From positions 1,054,001 to 1,118,000 of the forward strand of contig CAWGNS010000008.1 of the NCBI GenBank assembly GCA_963824095.1: a stretch of 64,000 bases of DNA. The letters are read 5' to 3'. Positions within the stretch are counted from its first letter, which is position 1. Each line of letters starts with the position of its first letter. The DNA comes from JBBDWJ01 sp963824095 (lineage in GTDB: Bacteria; Acidobacteriota; Terriglobia; Bryobacterales; UBA6623). The notes under the pieces were generated by a model. That model saw only the letters and a program-made list of their open reading frames with translations, had not been told where the DNA came from and searched no databases. Positions 9,156 to 17,597 of this stretch are shown one piece after another. The position numbers and the translations under genes are program-made.

Positions 9156-10275
9156 GCGGTTCGGCGCCTACGTCGTCGCCCTGCTGCTCGTCGCGCTGGT
9201 TGTGTCCGCGTCGGGCTACGAGCGTGCCTTGCCGGGCTACGAGTTCCAGTTTCCCCGGGACCATTTCAGCCACCCCGGCTTTCAAGTCGAATGGTGGTAC
9301 TACACCGGCAATCTGCGGACACCCGAGGGGCGGCGATTCGGATTCGAGCTGACGTTCTTTCGCCTGGGAGCCGGCGACGACACGCCGGCCGAGGAAAACC
9401 CGACTGCCTGGGACATCGACGACGTGTATCTGGCGCACTTTGCCGTCAGCGATATTGCGGAGAAACAGTTCCACAAGACCGAGCGGCTCAATCGCGCGGG
9501 ACCGGGACTGGCCGGGGCCGATCGCGATCAGGCGCGGATCTGGAACGGCAACTGGGAAGTGCGCTGGCTGCAGCCCGAAACGAAGCTGGGCCGCCAAAAG
9601 CTGCGCGCGGTCTCCGAAGAGTTCTCCATCGACCTCGAACTAACGCCGCAAAAGCCCCCGGTCGTTCACGGCGAAGACGGCGTGAGCCAAAAAGCGGCGG
9701 GTCCCGGGCATGCCTCGCACTACATCAGCTTTACGCGCCTGGTGGCGGCGGGCACGCTTTCGCTGTCGGGCCAAGAGTTCACGGTCGATGGCTCGGCCTG
9801 GATGGACCACGAATTCTCGACCGGCAGCATGGGGCCCGACCAGGCCGGTTGGGATTGGATGAGCATCCAGCTCGACAACGACGAGGAGCTGATGCTCTAC
9901 CGCATGCGGCGCAAAGACGGCAGCGCCGACCCGGTCTCTTCGGGAACCCTGATCGACCGCGACGGCAACGCGCGGCACCTCGCCTGGAGCGACATCGTGA
10001 TGCAGCCGGGCGAAACGTGGCTGAGCCCCAAAACCGGGGGCCGCTATCCCCTGGCGTGGAAACTGGCCGTGCCGAGCCTCAAGCTGGAGTTGGACTGCCG
10101 CGCGAGGTTTGCCGCGCAAGAGGTCGTCAGCCAGCGAGCGCTAAGCCCCACCTACTGGGAAGGCGCGGTGGAATTCCAGGGACACATCGAAGAAGAACAA
10201 ATCGGCGGCGTCGGCTACCTGGAGATGACCGGCTACGACAAGCCGATCGAACTTGGAACCCGTACAAACCGCTAG
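9145..10275 (+). CDS. AttH/CrtC-like lipocalin-domain secreted protein
   Basis: A 376-aa protein with an N-terminal signal peptide or anchor (about residues 5-24, VVALLLVALVVSASG), then a domain with motifs FPRDHFSHPGFQVEWWYYTGNL, here split as FPRDH..HPGFQVEWWYYTG, and later SAWMDHEF, which mark the AttH / carotenoid 1,2-hydratase-like lipocalin family. The start overlaps the permease stop by 11 bases, a sign of translational coupling. With the two upstream genes it forms a module resembling attEFGH, whose AttH member is thought to act outside the inner membrane. The substrate is unknown. Confidence 0.85.
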   Translation: MRSKRFGAYVVALLLVALVVSASGYERALPGYEFQFPRDHFSHPGFQVEWWYYTGNLRTPEGRRFGFELTFFRLGAGDDTPAEENPTAWDIDDVYLAHFAVSDIAEKQFHKTERLNRAGPGLAGADRDQARIWNGNWEVRWLQPETKLGRQKLRAVSEEFSIDLELTPQKPPVVHGEDGVSQKAAGPGHASHYISFTRLVAAGTLSLSGQEFTVDGSAWMDHEFSTGSMGPDQAGWDWMSIQLDNDEELMLYRMRRKDGSADPVSSGTLIDRDGNARHLAWSDIVMQPGETWLSPKTGGRYPLAWKLAVPSLKLELDCRARFAAQEVVSQRALSPTYWEGAVEFQGHIEEEQIGGVGYLEMTGYDKPIELGTRTNR

Positions 10276-10356
10276 GACACATCCCACCTGGGGCGATGCT
10301 GCCCGTGGTTGCCACGACAAGACCATGGAATGTCGGCGAGAAGCCCCTGCCCCACC

Positions 10357-10387
10357 TTGCTATTCTCTTTTTGTTCTCCTAGAATAG
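10357..10387 (+). promoter_or_regulatory. Candidate lexA promoter with overlapping inverted repeat
   Basis: A -35-like TTGCTA (10357-10362) and a -10-like TAGAAT (10380-10385) are separated by 17 bases. A perfect inverted repeat, CTATTCT (10360-10366) and AGAATAG (10381-10387), covers both boxes. Such placement fits an autoregulatory LexA operator, but the sequence is not a known LexA box, so this is inference from position and symmetry. Confidence 0.4.
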
Positions 10388-10405
10388 AGGGCGAAGGAGC
10401 AGGCG

Positions 10406-11056
10406 ATGGCACTCACCAAACGGCAAAAGGAAGTGCTCGACTTCATCGTCGGGTTTCTCAAAGAGAACGACTACGGGCCGAGCTTTGAGGAAATCGCCGA
10501 CGGCATGGGCCTGGCTTCGATCGCCACCGTCCACAAGCACCTCACCGCGCTCGAGAGCAAGGGCTACCTGAAACGCAGCTTCAACCAGAGCCGGGCGCTC
10601 GAGCTGGGGCCGAAATACTACCGCGAGCTGCGGCTCAAGCGGCAGGAAGCGGCCCACGAAACCGCGGCGCCGCCGGCGCTGTCGACGCCGCTGCTGGGCA
10701 CCATCGCCGCCGGCCGCCCCATCGAAGCGTTTCCCAACCAGGAATCGCTCTCGTTCAAAGATTTCCTCGGCGCCAAGGACGTGTTCGCGCTGGAAGTGCG
10801 CGGCGACTCGATGATCGAGGACCACATCCTCGAAGGCGACTATGTATTGGTCGAAAAGACCGACCAGTATCGCGACGGCGAGATTGTCGTGGCCTTGGTG
10901 GAAGGCTCCGAGTCGACACTGAAACGGTTCTACCGCGAGCCCGGCAACAAAGCTCGCCTGCAGCCCGCCAACGCCGCGATGGAGCCGATTCTGGTGCCGC
11001 TATCCGATCTGCAGATCCAGGGTCGCGTGCTGGCTGTGCACCGCAAGTATCGCTAG
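10406..11056 (+). CDS. lexA: SOS-response transcriptional repressor LexA
   Basis: LexA represses DNA-damage genes and is inactivated by RecA-stimulated self-cleavage. At 216 aa it has an N-terminal winged-helix domain (about 1-70, starting LTKRQKEVLDFI), then the cleavage site Ala102-Gly103 in TIAAGRP. The peptidase core has catalytic Ser135 (RGDSM) and Lys173 (STLKRF). AAGGAG at 10394-10399 lies 6 bases before the ATG. The upstream inverted repeat overlapping the promoter is a candidate operator. It stands alone, with no recognisable SOS partner directly beside it; uvrA is about 9 kb away on the other strand. Confidence 0.96.
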   Translation: MALTKRQKEVLDFIVGFLKENDYGPSFEEIADGMGLASIATVHKHLTALESKGYLKRSFNQSRALELGPKYYRELRLKRQEAAHETAAPPALSTPLLGTIAAGRPIEAFPNQESLSFKDFLGAKDVFALEVRGDSMIEDHILEGDYVLVEKTDQYRDGEIVVALVEGSESTLKRFYREPGNKARLQPANAAMEPILVPLSDLQIQGRVLAVHRKYR

Positions 11057-11356
11057 CGCGCGATTTCGATCTCACCCAAAAATCCGCTAGGCGCCATAGT
11101 GGCGTGGCGACAGGCGGTCCACCATCGGAGCGCCCAATGGTGGCGCGGGCCTCCGGCCGGCGGCGTCGGCGTGCACGCCGGCGTCTCCCTTCTACCTGCC
11201 TGTTTCCCGGGGCGCCCAACCGGAACACCAGCGACTGCAGTGAACGTCGACCGTCAGGTCGACGCTGCCGGCACGGAGACCGCCGCCACTGAGATCACGA
11301 CGCTTGCCAGGCCTACCAGGTCCCTCCTGGCCCGACTTTGCGAGAATAAAAGCGTT
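11057..11356. other. Intergenic stretch with palindromic repeat
   Basis: A 300-base gap between lexA and the Tat oxidoreductase gene. It contains a GC-rich 25-base repeat at 11141-11165 (see that entry), preceded by GGCGACAGGCGG-like sequence, and a short inverted repeat around GTCGACCGTCAGGTCGAC near 11248. No convincing gene is seen. Confidence 0.6.
11141..11165. repeat. GC-rich intergenic repeat, family F copy 1
   Basis: A 25-base element beginning TGGCGCGGGC and ending GGCCGGCGGCG. It is identical to 59096-59120 in the inverted orientation and differs at one base from 60236-60260. A more diverged copy is at 63366-63390. The core CCGGCCGG is self-complementary. Confidence 0.8.
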
Positions 11357-12523
11357 ATGAAACGACGAGACTTCCTGCAAGCGGGAGCCGCGGCGACTCT
11401 ACTGGCGCCGCAGCGGATTCTAGGCGCGAACGATCGCGTGCGCGTGGCGCTGATCGGCGCCGGCGGCAGGGGGCGCAGCGTAACGCGCTACGCCAGAACG
11501 GCGCCCAATGTCGATGTGGTCGCCGTCTCGGATGTCTACGTTCCGCGGCGCGAGCAGGCGGCGCAGGAGTTGGGCGGACCGGCCAAGCCGGCCAAGGACT
11601 ACCGCGAGATCCTCGGCCGCAAGGATATCGACGGCGTCATCATCGCCACGCCCGACCACTGGCACACGCCGATGGCGATCGAGGCGATCTCGGCCGGCAA
11701 AGATGTCTACTGCGAAAAGCCGGTGACCCATCGAATCGAAGAGGGCGACAAGCTGATCGCCGCCGTCGAGGGTTCCAAGCAGGTCGTCGCCACCGGCACC
11801 CAGCAGCGAAGCTGGGACCACTACCTCGCCGCCAAAGACATCGTCACGTCGGGAGAGCTGGGCCAGATCACCTTCGTTGACACCTGGTGGTATCAGAACT
11901 ACCTCGACACCAAAACCCCTGGAAAGTTCGACGTCAGCCAGCTCGACTGGGCGCAATGGCTCGGTGCGCAACCCAAGCAGCCGTTCGATCCCATGAAGTT
12001 TGGCCGTTGGCGGTTCTTCTGGGATTTCGGCGGCGGCATTTTCACCGACCTGATGACGCACTGGATCGACGTCGTGCAGTGGTACATGAACAGCCCCAAG
12101 CCGCAGCGCGTGCAGGCCAGCGGCTCGACTCACGCCACCACCTGGCTCGAAGCTCCCGACACCGTGACGGCCTCGATCCTGTTCCCGCAAAACTACACCG
12201 TGCTCTACCACAGCGCGCTGGTGGGCTCGCTCGAAGGCGGTGGCATCAAGTTTCGCGGCAGCAAGGGCATGCTGCTGCTCACCCGCGACGGTTTTGCGTT
12301 GTATCCCGAGGGCGTTGTGCACGCCGAGTTGACCGGCTTGCCCAAACCCGTCAAGCAAATGGAGCGAACCGTCGACGGCACTAAGTCGAACGTCGAGAAC
12401 TGGATCGATTGCATCCGCAGCCGTAAGACGCCCAACGCCAATATCCGGGCCGGCGTGGAAGCGGCCCATACCTCCCACCTTGCCAACATGGCGATGCGGC
12501 AGGAAAAGATTGTGCGGAGCTGA
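11357..12523 (+). CDS. Gfo/Idh/MocA family oxidoreductase, Tat-exported
   Basis: A 388-aa NAD(P)-dependent sugar-type oxidoreductase. The N-terminus MKRRDFLQAG with a hydrophobic AAATLL stretch is a twin-arginine signal, so the enzyme is probably exported folded with its cofactor. The Rossmann GAGGRGR motif is at residues 34-40, DHWHTPM and CEKPVTH (with the usual Lys) follow, and a GGGIFTDLMTHWID segment marks the substrate-binding domain. This subtype is common in Acidobacteria and Planctomycetes, where substrates are usually unknown. The ATG at 11357 is fixed by the Tat motif. The gene stands alone. Confidence 0.88.
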   Translation: MKRRDFLQAGAAATLLAPQRILGANDRVRVALIGAGGRGRSVTRYARTAPNVDVVAVSDVYVPRREQAAQELGGPAKPAKDYREILGRKDIDGVIIATPDHWHTPMAIEAISAGKDVYCEKPVTHRIEEGDKLIAAVEGSKQVVATGTQQRSWDHYLAAKDIVTSGELGQITFVDTWWYQNYLDTKTPGKFDVSQLDWAQWLGAQPKQPFDPMKFGRWRFFWDFGGGIFTDLMTHWIDVVQWYMNSPKPQRVQASGSTHATTWLEAPDTVTASILFPQNYTVLYHSALVGSLEGGGIKFRGSKGMLLLTRDGFALYPEGVVHAELTGLPKPVKQMERTVDGTKSNVENWIDCIRSRKTPNANIRAGVEAAHTSHLANMAMRQEKIVRS

Positions 12524-12672
12524 AAGCGGCAGACCTGGACCTCACTCCGCCGGTATGGCCTTTGCGTGACCGTGCCTTTCGTTTCGAAACGTCGTGCACG
12601 GGCTTCGTAGTGTTACTGCTTGCATGGGAAGTTTCACCGGCCAAGGGCTGTGTTATCTTGAGCTTTTCGACG

Positions 12673-13851
12673 ATGCCCAACAAGCAATATTCGTTTTTTC
12701 TTCCTCCGCAGCGGATCTTGCTTGGTCCCGGGCCGAGCATGGTCGACCCGCGCGTCTACTTGGCGATGTCCGCTCCCACCGTCGGCTACATGGATCCGGC
12801 CTTGTTCGGGATCATGGCCGACATTCAGGAACTGCTGCGCTACACCTACCAGACGGCGAACGATTTCACGCTGGCGATCACCGGCACCGGCTCGGCCGGC
12901 ATGGAAGCCGCGGTTGTGAATTTCGTCGAGCCGGGCACCAAGGTCGCGCTGTTCGCCAACGGGTATTTTTCCGAGCGCATGACCGAAATGTGCCGGCGCC
13001 AGGAAGCCGAGATCGTACGGCTCGAAAAGCCCTGGGGCGAGACCTACAGCGACGATGAGGCGCGCGTGTTCATCGAGCGCGAACGCCCGCAGGTGGTCGG
13101 CTTCGTCCATAACGAAACCTCGACCGGGGCGTTGCAGGATCCCAAGGTCATTTGCGAGGCTGCCCACGGCGTCGGGGCGCTGGTCATTGGCGATTGCGTC
13201 ACCTCGCTGGGTGGCATGCCGATCCAGATCGACGAAAACGGCATCGACGTCGCCTACAGCGTGACGCAAAAATGCCTGGGAGCGCCTCCGGGACTGTCTC
13301 CGATGACCTTGTCGCCGCGGGCGGTTGAAGCGCTCGACGAACGCCAGACGCCGGTCCCTTCCTGGTATCACGACCTGAAGCTGATCTGGCAACACTGGCG
13401 GCCGCCGCGCTCCTATCACCACACCGTGTCGGCAAACATGTTCTACGCACTGCGCGAGGCCTTGCGGATTGTCTACGAAGAGGGGCTCGAAGCGCGGTTC
13501 GAACGGCACCGCACGAATCATCTGGCGCTGGTGGCCGGCCTCGAAGCGATGGGGCTGCGCATGCACGTCGAGGCGCCTTACCGTTTGTGGACGCTCAATA
13601 CGGTGCGGCTGCCGGAAGGCGTCGACGACACGGCGCTGCGCAGAGATCTGCTCGAACGCTACAACATCGAGGTGCTGGGAGGCTTTGGGCCGCTGGCCGG
13701 GCAGATTCTGCGCATCGGCCTGATGGGTAGCTCCTCGACGTGCAACAACGTGCTGCTGTTCCTCAGCGCGCTGGAGTCGTGCCTGGCCCGGCAAGGTTTT
13801 CAGGCGTGGGACAACGGAGCCAAGGCCGCGGATCGGGTTTACAGCGCTTAG
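12673..13851 (+). CDS. Class V aminotransferase (alanine-glyoxylate / serine-pyruvate type)
   Basis: A PLP-dependent transaminase of 392 aa. Family features are the opening LGPGPSMVDPRV, the PLP contact region TGTGSAGMEAA, GDCVTSLGG with the cofactor Asp, and the Schiff-base Lys in SVTQKCLGAPPGLS. Alanine-glyoxylate or serine-pyruvate activity is the usual assignment and would feed glycine/serine or photorespiratory-type carbon, but the true amino donor is not visible. ATG 12673 (MPNKQYS) is chosen because the frame upstream has no family similarity. No Shine-Dalgarno sequence is visible. Confidence 0.9.
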   Translation: MPNKQYSFFLPPQRILLGPGPSMVDPRVYLAMSAPTVGYMDPALFGIMADIQELLRYTYQTANDFTLAITGTGSAGMEAAVVNFVEPGTKVALFANGYFSERMTEMCRRQEAEIVRLEKPWGETYSDDEARVFIERERPQVVGFVHNETSTGALQDPKVICEAAHGVGALVIGDCVTSLGGMPIQIDENGIDVAYSVTQKCLGAPPGLSPMTLSPRAVEALDERQTPVPSWYHDLKLIWQHWRPPRSYHHTVSANMFYALREALRIVYEEGLEARFERHRTNHLALVAGLEAMGLRMHVEAPYRLWTLNTVRLPEGVDDTALRRDLLERYNIEVLGGFGPLAGQILRIGLMGSSSTCNNVLLFLSALESCLARQGFQAWDNGAKAADRVYSA

Positions 13852-13974
13852 TCGTTTGCCAAGGAGTCTGCCGCGCGTGGCGGCGGTCGGGGTGTTTCTT
13901 CGCGGCACAGGGCCGGCACGGGGAGCGAGCCACACCCAAATCGGCCGGTTCAATTACTACTAACCTTCACTGTC

Positions 13975-14950
13975 ATGAAATTTGCTGTCTTCGGAGTAGG
14001 TGCGATCGGCGGGCTGATCGCGGCGCGCTTGATGGAAACCGGCCAGGAAGTGGCGGTGATCGCCCGCGGCGCTCATCTGGACGCGATTCGCCGGCAGGGG
14101 TTGCGCGTGCGCAGCACGATGTTCCCCGACACGACGTACCGCCCTCGGGCCAGCGCCGATCCGGCGGACATCGGCCCGGTTGACGTCGTCGTGCTGGCCG
14201 TCAAGGCGCATAGCCTCACCGAAATCGCGCCACGCATCGAGCCGCTGTTCGGGCCCGAAACGATCTGCCTCACCACGCAAAATGGCATCCCCTGGTGGTA
14301 TTTCGCGAGACTCGACGGCCCCTGGGCGGGCACTCAACTGGAATCGGTCGACCCGGGTGGAACCATCGCCGCGCACATCGATCCCCGGCGCATCATCGGT
14401 TCCGTGGTCTATATCTCGGGCTGCCTCACCGAGCCGGGCCTGATCGATCACGTCGAAGGCGTGCGGCTGCCAGTGGGTGAATTGGACGGTTCGCGAAGCC
14501 AGCGCCTTCTCGACCTCACGGCCGTCCTGACCGAAGCCGGATTGCAAATCGTCGGTGCGTTCGCACATTCGGACCGACATCTGGACGAAGCTGCTCGGCA
14601 ACGCTACCTTCAACCCCATCAGCGCACTCACACGCGGCGGGATGAAGCAGCTTCTCGACGCGCCCGAAGTTCGCCGGCTCATTGCCGAGGGTATGGAAGA
14701 GGTCCGTGCCGTGGCGGGCGCGCTGGACATTTCGATCGGCATCTCGACGGAAAAGCGCATCGCCGGCGCGGAACGGGTCGGCAACCACAAGACCTCGATG
14801 TTGCAGGATCTCGAAGCCGGGCGCGCCCTGGAACTGGACCCGATCCTGGGGGCGGTGGTCGAACTCGCCGGAAAAACCGGCATCGCCGTGCCCCGCCTGG
14901 AGTCGCTCTACGCCTGCTCGAAACTGCTCAGCGACATTGCTTGCGGTTGA
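13975..14950 (+). pseudogene. Ketopantoate reductase (PanE/ApbA)-like gene, frameshifted
   Basis: The first half, from ATG 13975, encodes a clear PanE/ApbA NADP-binding domain with GVGAIGG at residues 7-13 and a TTQNGIPWW motif, but the reading frame loses similarity near base 14550. The second half continues in the +1 frame from about 14552 with WTKLLGNATFNPISALTRGG, the classical C-terminal dimer/substrate helix, and ends at 14950. Removing one base near 14550 would restore a 324-aa protein of normal length. Either a recent inactivating insertion or a sequence error explains this. ApbA proteins reduce 2-dehydropantoate to pantoate or related ketoacids; this paralogue need not be the pantothenate enzyme. 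Confidence 0.85.
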
Positions 14951-15020
14951 GATTGTCAGAGGCTGAGAGGGAGCTGACCCACCCCAGAACCAGGGTTCCC
15001 CCACCAACCCAGCAAACCCC

Positions 15021-15055
15021 GAAAACAGAGCCGCACGTGGAAGAGTGCGGGCCGT
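15021..15055. repeat. Short hairpin repeat (AGCCGCAC..GTGCGG type)
   Basis: Arms CCGCAC (15031-15036) and GTGCGG (15045-15050) flank GTGGAAGA. A related element, AGCCGCGCCCGGAAGGGTGC, begins at 44961. The shared pattern AGCCGC-x-C..GGAAG-x-GTGCGG suggests one small REP-like family. It lies in the gap between the broken PanE-like gene and the next oxidoreductase. Confidence 0.55.
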
Positions 15056-15186
15056 GGCACATCCCCAAGGGGCAAGGGGAAACCGCACCTGTCGGGCTGC
15101 CAGCCGTGGCTCTGTTCCCCGGGGCCTCGCACTCGGCTACAATTCCCTGACACCGGCTTGCGGCCTGCACGATCCGAAACACGCGC

Positions 15187-16272
15187 ATGAAAAACGATTC
15201 CCCTGTCAACATTCGTGTCGGCGTCATCGGCTCCGGCCCGGTCGCCTGCCGCGTCCACCTGCCGGGCTTGCGCTTGTGTCCCGGCGTCCAGATCGCCGCA
15301 GTCTCCTCGGTCGACAACGATGCCGCCGAAAAGACCGGGGTCGCGCGCGTCTACCGCTCCTACCAGGAATTGCTCGCGCAGCCGGAAATCGACGCCGTCG
15401 TCATTGCGACGCCCAATCACCTGCATCGGGAAATGGCGCTGGCGGCATTCGCGGCGGGCAAGCACGTGCTGTGCGAAAAGCCCTTGGCTCTCAACGCCGC
15501 CGAGGCGCAAGAGATGCTCCAGGCGGCCAGGCAATCGGGGCGCGTCCACAAGACGGCCTTCACCTACCGCTACGCGCCGGCTGTGCGCTATCTCAAACAG
15601 CTCGTCGACCAGGGCGAGCTCGGCGTGATCCGCATGGTGCGCGCCTCCTACCTGATGGCGCTGTCGACGCACTTGCTGGGCTGGCGTTCCTCGAAGCAAT
15701 TCGCCGGCTCGGGCGTGTTGGCCGACATCGGTTCGCACTTGATTCACCTGGTGCAATGGCTCGCCGGCGACATCGCCCGGCTCACGGCGCGGTCGCGCGT
15801 GTTTCGCGACGATTCCGCCTCCGACGTCGAGGACTGGATCGCTTTGCTGGCCGAGTTCGCCGGCGGCGCCAGCGGCACACTCGAAATCGCGCGCGTCTGC
15901 CCCGGCCGCGGCGCCGACATCACCGAAACCATGCAGATTGAGCTTTACGGTTCGCGCGGGGCGGCGGTGTTTTCGCTGCAAGACCCCTGGGGGCTGCAAG
16001 TTGCCACGGGCGACGCGGGCCGCGATCCGGCGCGGCTGCTCGATCGCATTGAGGTTCCTGAAGGCTACCTCAAGCTCAGCGGCTCGCCGCGCGCTGCCAG
16101 GCAAGGGGAAAAACATTGGGCCTACCGCTACGACCAGGCCTTCGACTTCATCGAAAGCGTGCGTCAGGGGATCGCCGGAGCGCCGTCGTTCGAGGATGGT
16201 TTGCGCTGCCAGAAAGTTCTCGACGCCGCGCTCACGTCAAGCCAAACCGGAAAATGGACCGCCATTTCCTGA
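15187..16272 (+). CDS. Gfo/Idh/MocA family oxidoreductase (cytoplasmic)
   Basis: A 361-aa enzyme with no signal peptide. The Rossmann motif GVIGSGPVAC is at residues 12-21, ATPNHLHREM and CEKPLALN with the conserved Lys follow, and TYRYAPAVRYLK and GVLADIGSHLIHLVQW belong to the C-terminal catalytic domain. It resembles dehydrogenases of inositol, glucose-fructose or deoxy sugars, but the substrate cannot be read from sequence. It sits downstream of the broken PanE-like gene in the same direction; the 236-base spacing suggests its own promoter. A TACAAT hexamer near 15137 is a possible -10. Confidence 0.88.
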   Translation: MKNDSPVNIRVGVIGSGPVACRVHLPGLRLCPGVQIAAVSSVDNDAAEKTGVARVYRSYQELLAQPEIDAVVIATPNHLHREMALAAFAAGKHVLCEKPLALNAAEAQEMLQAARQSGRVHKTAFTYRYAPAVRYLKQLVDQGELGVIRMVRASYLMALSTHLLGWRSSKQFAGSGVLADIGSHLIHLVQWLAGDIARLTARSRVFRDDSASDVEDWIALLAEFAGGASGTLEIARVCPGRGADITETMQIELYGSRGAAVFSLQDPWGLQVATGDAGRDPARLLDRIEVPEGYLKLSGSPRAARQGEKHWAYRYDQAFDFIESVRQGIAGAPSFEDGLRCQKVLDAALTSSQTGKWTAIS

Positions 16273-16344
16273 ACCCCATGCCCATCACCATTCGCACCCC
16301 GCCCCCGGTATCATAGGAAAACGCTCCCCCAGGAGGCATTCGCC

Positions 16345-17433
16345 ATGCAGGCTCCCGACGAAGAAGAAATACCGGCACTGGGCATTGTTTTCGACGCCGA
16401 CATCGGTAACAACATTGACGACGTGCTGGCGCTGGGCCTGCTCTACGGATTCGATTCGAAAAAGCCGGTCGAGGCGCGCCTGCTCTCGGTCAGCATCACC
16501 AAATCGAACATCAAAGCGGCGCAATTTTGCGAGGCCGTCGAACGCTTCTACACGCAAATCACCAATCGCTCGTTCCCCGAGCGCTTCCGCCGCAGCAACG
16601 CATCGCCGGTCGGGCTCGCTCTCGACGGTAAGATGGCTGCCGACACGCCGCTGCTCACCGAGCCGTTGTCAAAACGCGACGCGGAGGACAAACCGCTCTA
16701 CCCGCAATCCATTGAGAAGATCACCGATACGGCCGACGCCGCCGCGCTGATCCGCAACTCGCTTACCGCGCAATACGACCACAATGCCTCGGTGGTTTTG
16801 ACGGGGCCGGCGACGAACCTCGCGCAGGTACTCGAGCTGCACGGAGCGAAGGAAATCATCAAGGACAAAGTGCGGCTGCTGACGGTCGCCGTCGGCGACT
16901 ATCCCGACGGGCCGCCCGAAGAGGCGATCGTCACCGATATCGCCGCCGCCAAGAAATTGTTCGCCGAGTGGCCGACGCAGATTGTCGCCGTGGGGCCCGA
17001 CATCGGCAAGCAACTGCTCTATCCGGCCACCAGCATCGAGAACGATTTCGGCTGGACGGCGATGCATCCCATCGTGGACGCCTACCGCGCATTCCGGCCG
17101 ATGCCCTACGACGCGCCCACCACCGCCATGGCCGCCGCGCTCTACGCCGTGCGACCCGACGAGGGTTACTTTCAGGCCTCCGAGCCCGGCACCATCACCG
17201 TGCTCGACGACGGCCGCACGCGCTTTACGCCGTCCGCCGACGGCAAGCATCGCTACCTGACGCTCGATCCCACCAAAAAGGATCAGATCGTCAAGACCTA
17301 CACCGAGATTGTCAGCGCCGAACCCGCCCCGCGCGAGCTTCCTCGCTTTCTCAAGAAGTTGATCGAAGACGAGAAAAAGAAAGAGGAAGAAAAGAAGCAG
17401 GAGCAGCAGCAACAACAGCAGCAGTCGCAATAG
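16345..17433 (+). CDS. Inosine/uridine nucleoside hydrolase-like protein with poly-Gln tail
   Basis: A 362-aa protein of the IUNH fold. The usual calcium-binding DxDxGxDD motif appears as DADIGNNIDD, near residues 18-27, so the acidic pattern is kept but spaced with Asn. TGPATNLAQVL matches the family core. These enzymes cleave the N-glycosidic bond of ribonucleosides. The last 30 residues are charged and then Gln-only (KKKEEEKKQEQ then poly-Q), a low-complexity tail from CAG/CAA codons. AGGAGG at 16331-16336 sits 8 bases before ATG 16345, a clear ribosome binding site. There is no signal peptide, so a cytoplasmic or tethered role is likely. Confidence 0.8.
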   Translation: MQAPDEEEIPALGIVFDADIGNNIDDVLALGLLYGFDSKKPVEARLLSVSITKSNIKAAQFCEAVERFYTQITNRSFPERFRRSNASPVGLALDGKMAADTPLLTEPLSKRDAEDKPLYPQSIEKITDTADAAALIRNSLTAQYDHNASVVLTGPATNLAQVLELHGAKEIIKDKVRLLTVAVGDYPDGPPEEAIVTDIAAAKKLFAEWPTQIVAVGPDIGKQLLYPATSIENDFGWTAMHPIVDAYRAFRPMPYDAPTTAMAAALYAVRPDEGYFQASEPGTITVLDDGRTRFTPSADGKHRYLTLDPTKKDQIVKTYTEIVSAEPAPRELPRFLKKLIEDEKKKEEEKKQEQQQQQQQSQ

Positions 17434-17467
17434 GTACTCGGCGCTGAAACTCCAGGCCAGCCGCGTG

Positions 17468-17489
17468 GCACGGACAATCCTGTCTGTGC
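17468..17489. repeat. Inverted repeat, GACA-N-TGTC family
   Basis: GCACGGACA (17468-17476) and TGTCTGTGC (17481-17489) flank ATCC, with one G/T mismatch. Related palindromes with GACAGAC/GTCTGTC arms occur at 33898-33917 and 41891-41910. Confidence 0.6.
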
Positions 17490-17597
17490 TCCGGAGTTCA
17501 GCCAATCCACGACATCGAAGACCCGCGTCTCACGAATTCCAAGCGAATACCCCATCCCCGAACTTGAGTTGGTGGCGGTCCAAGCGGTCCTCGCCGG

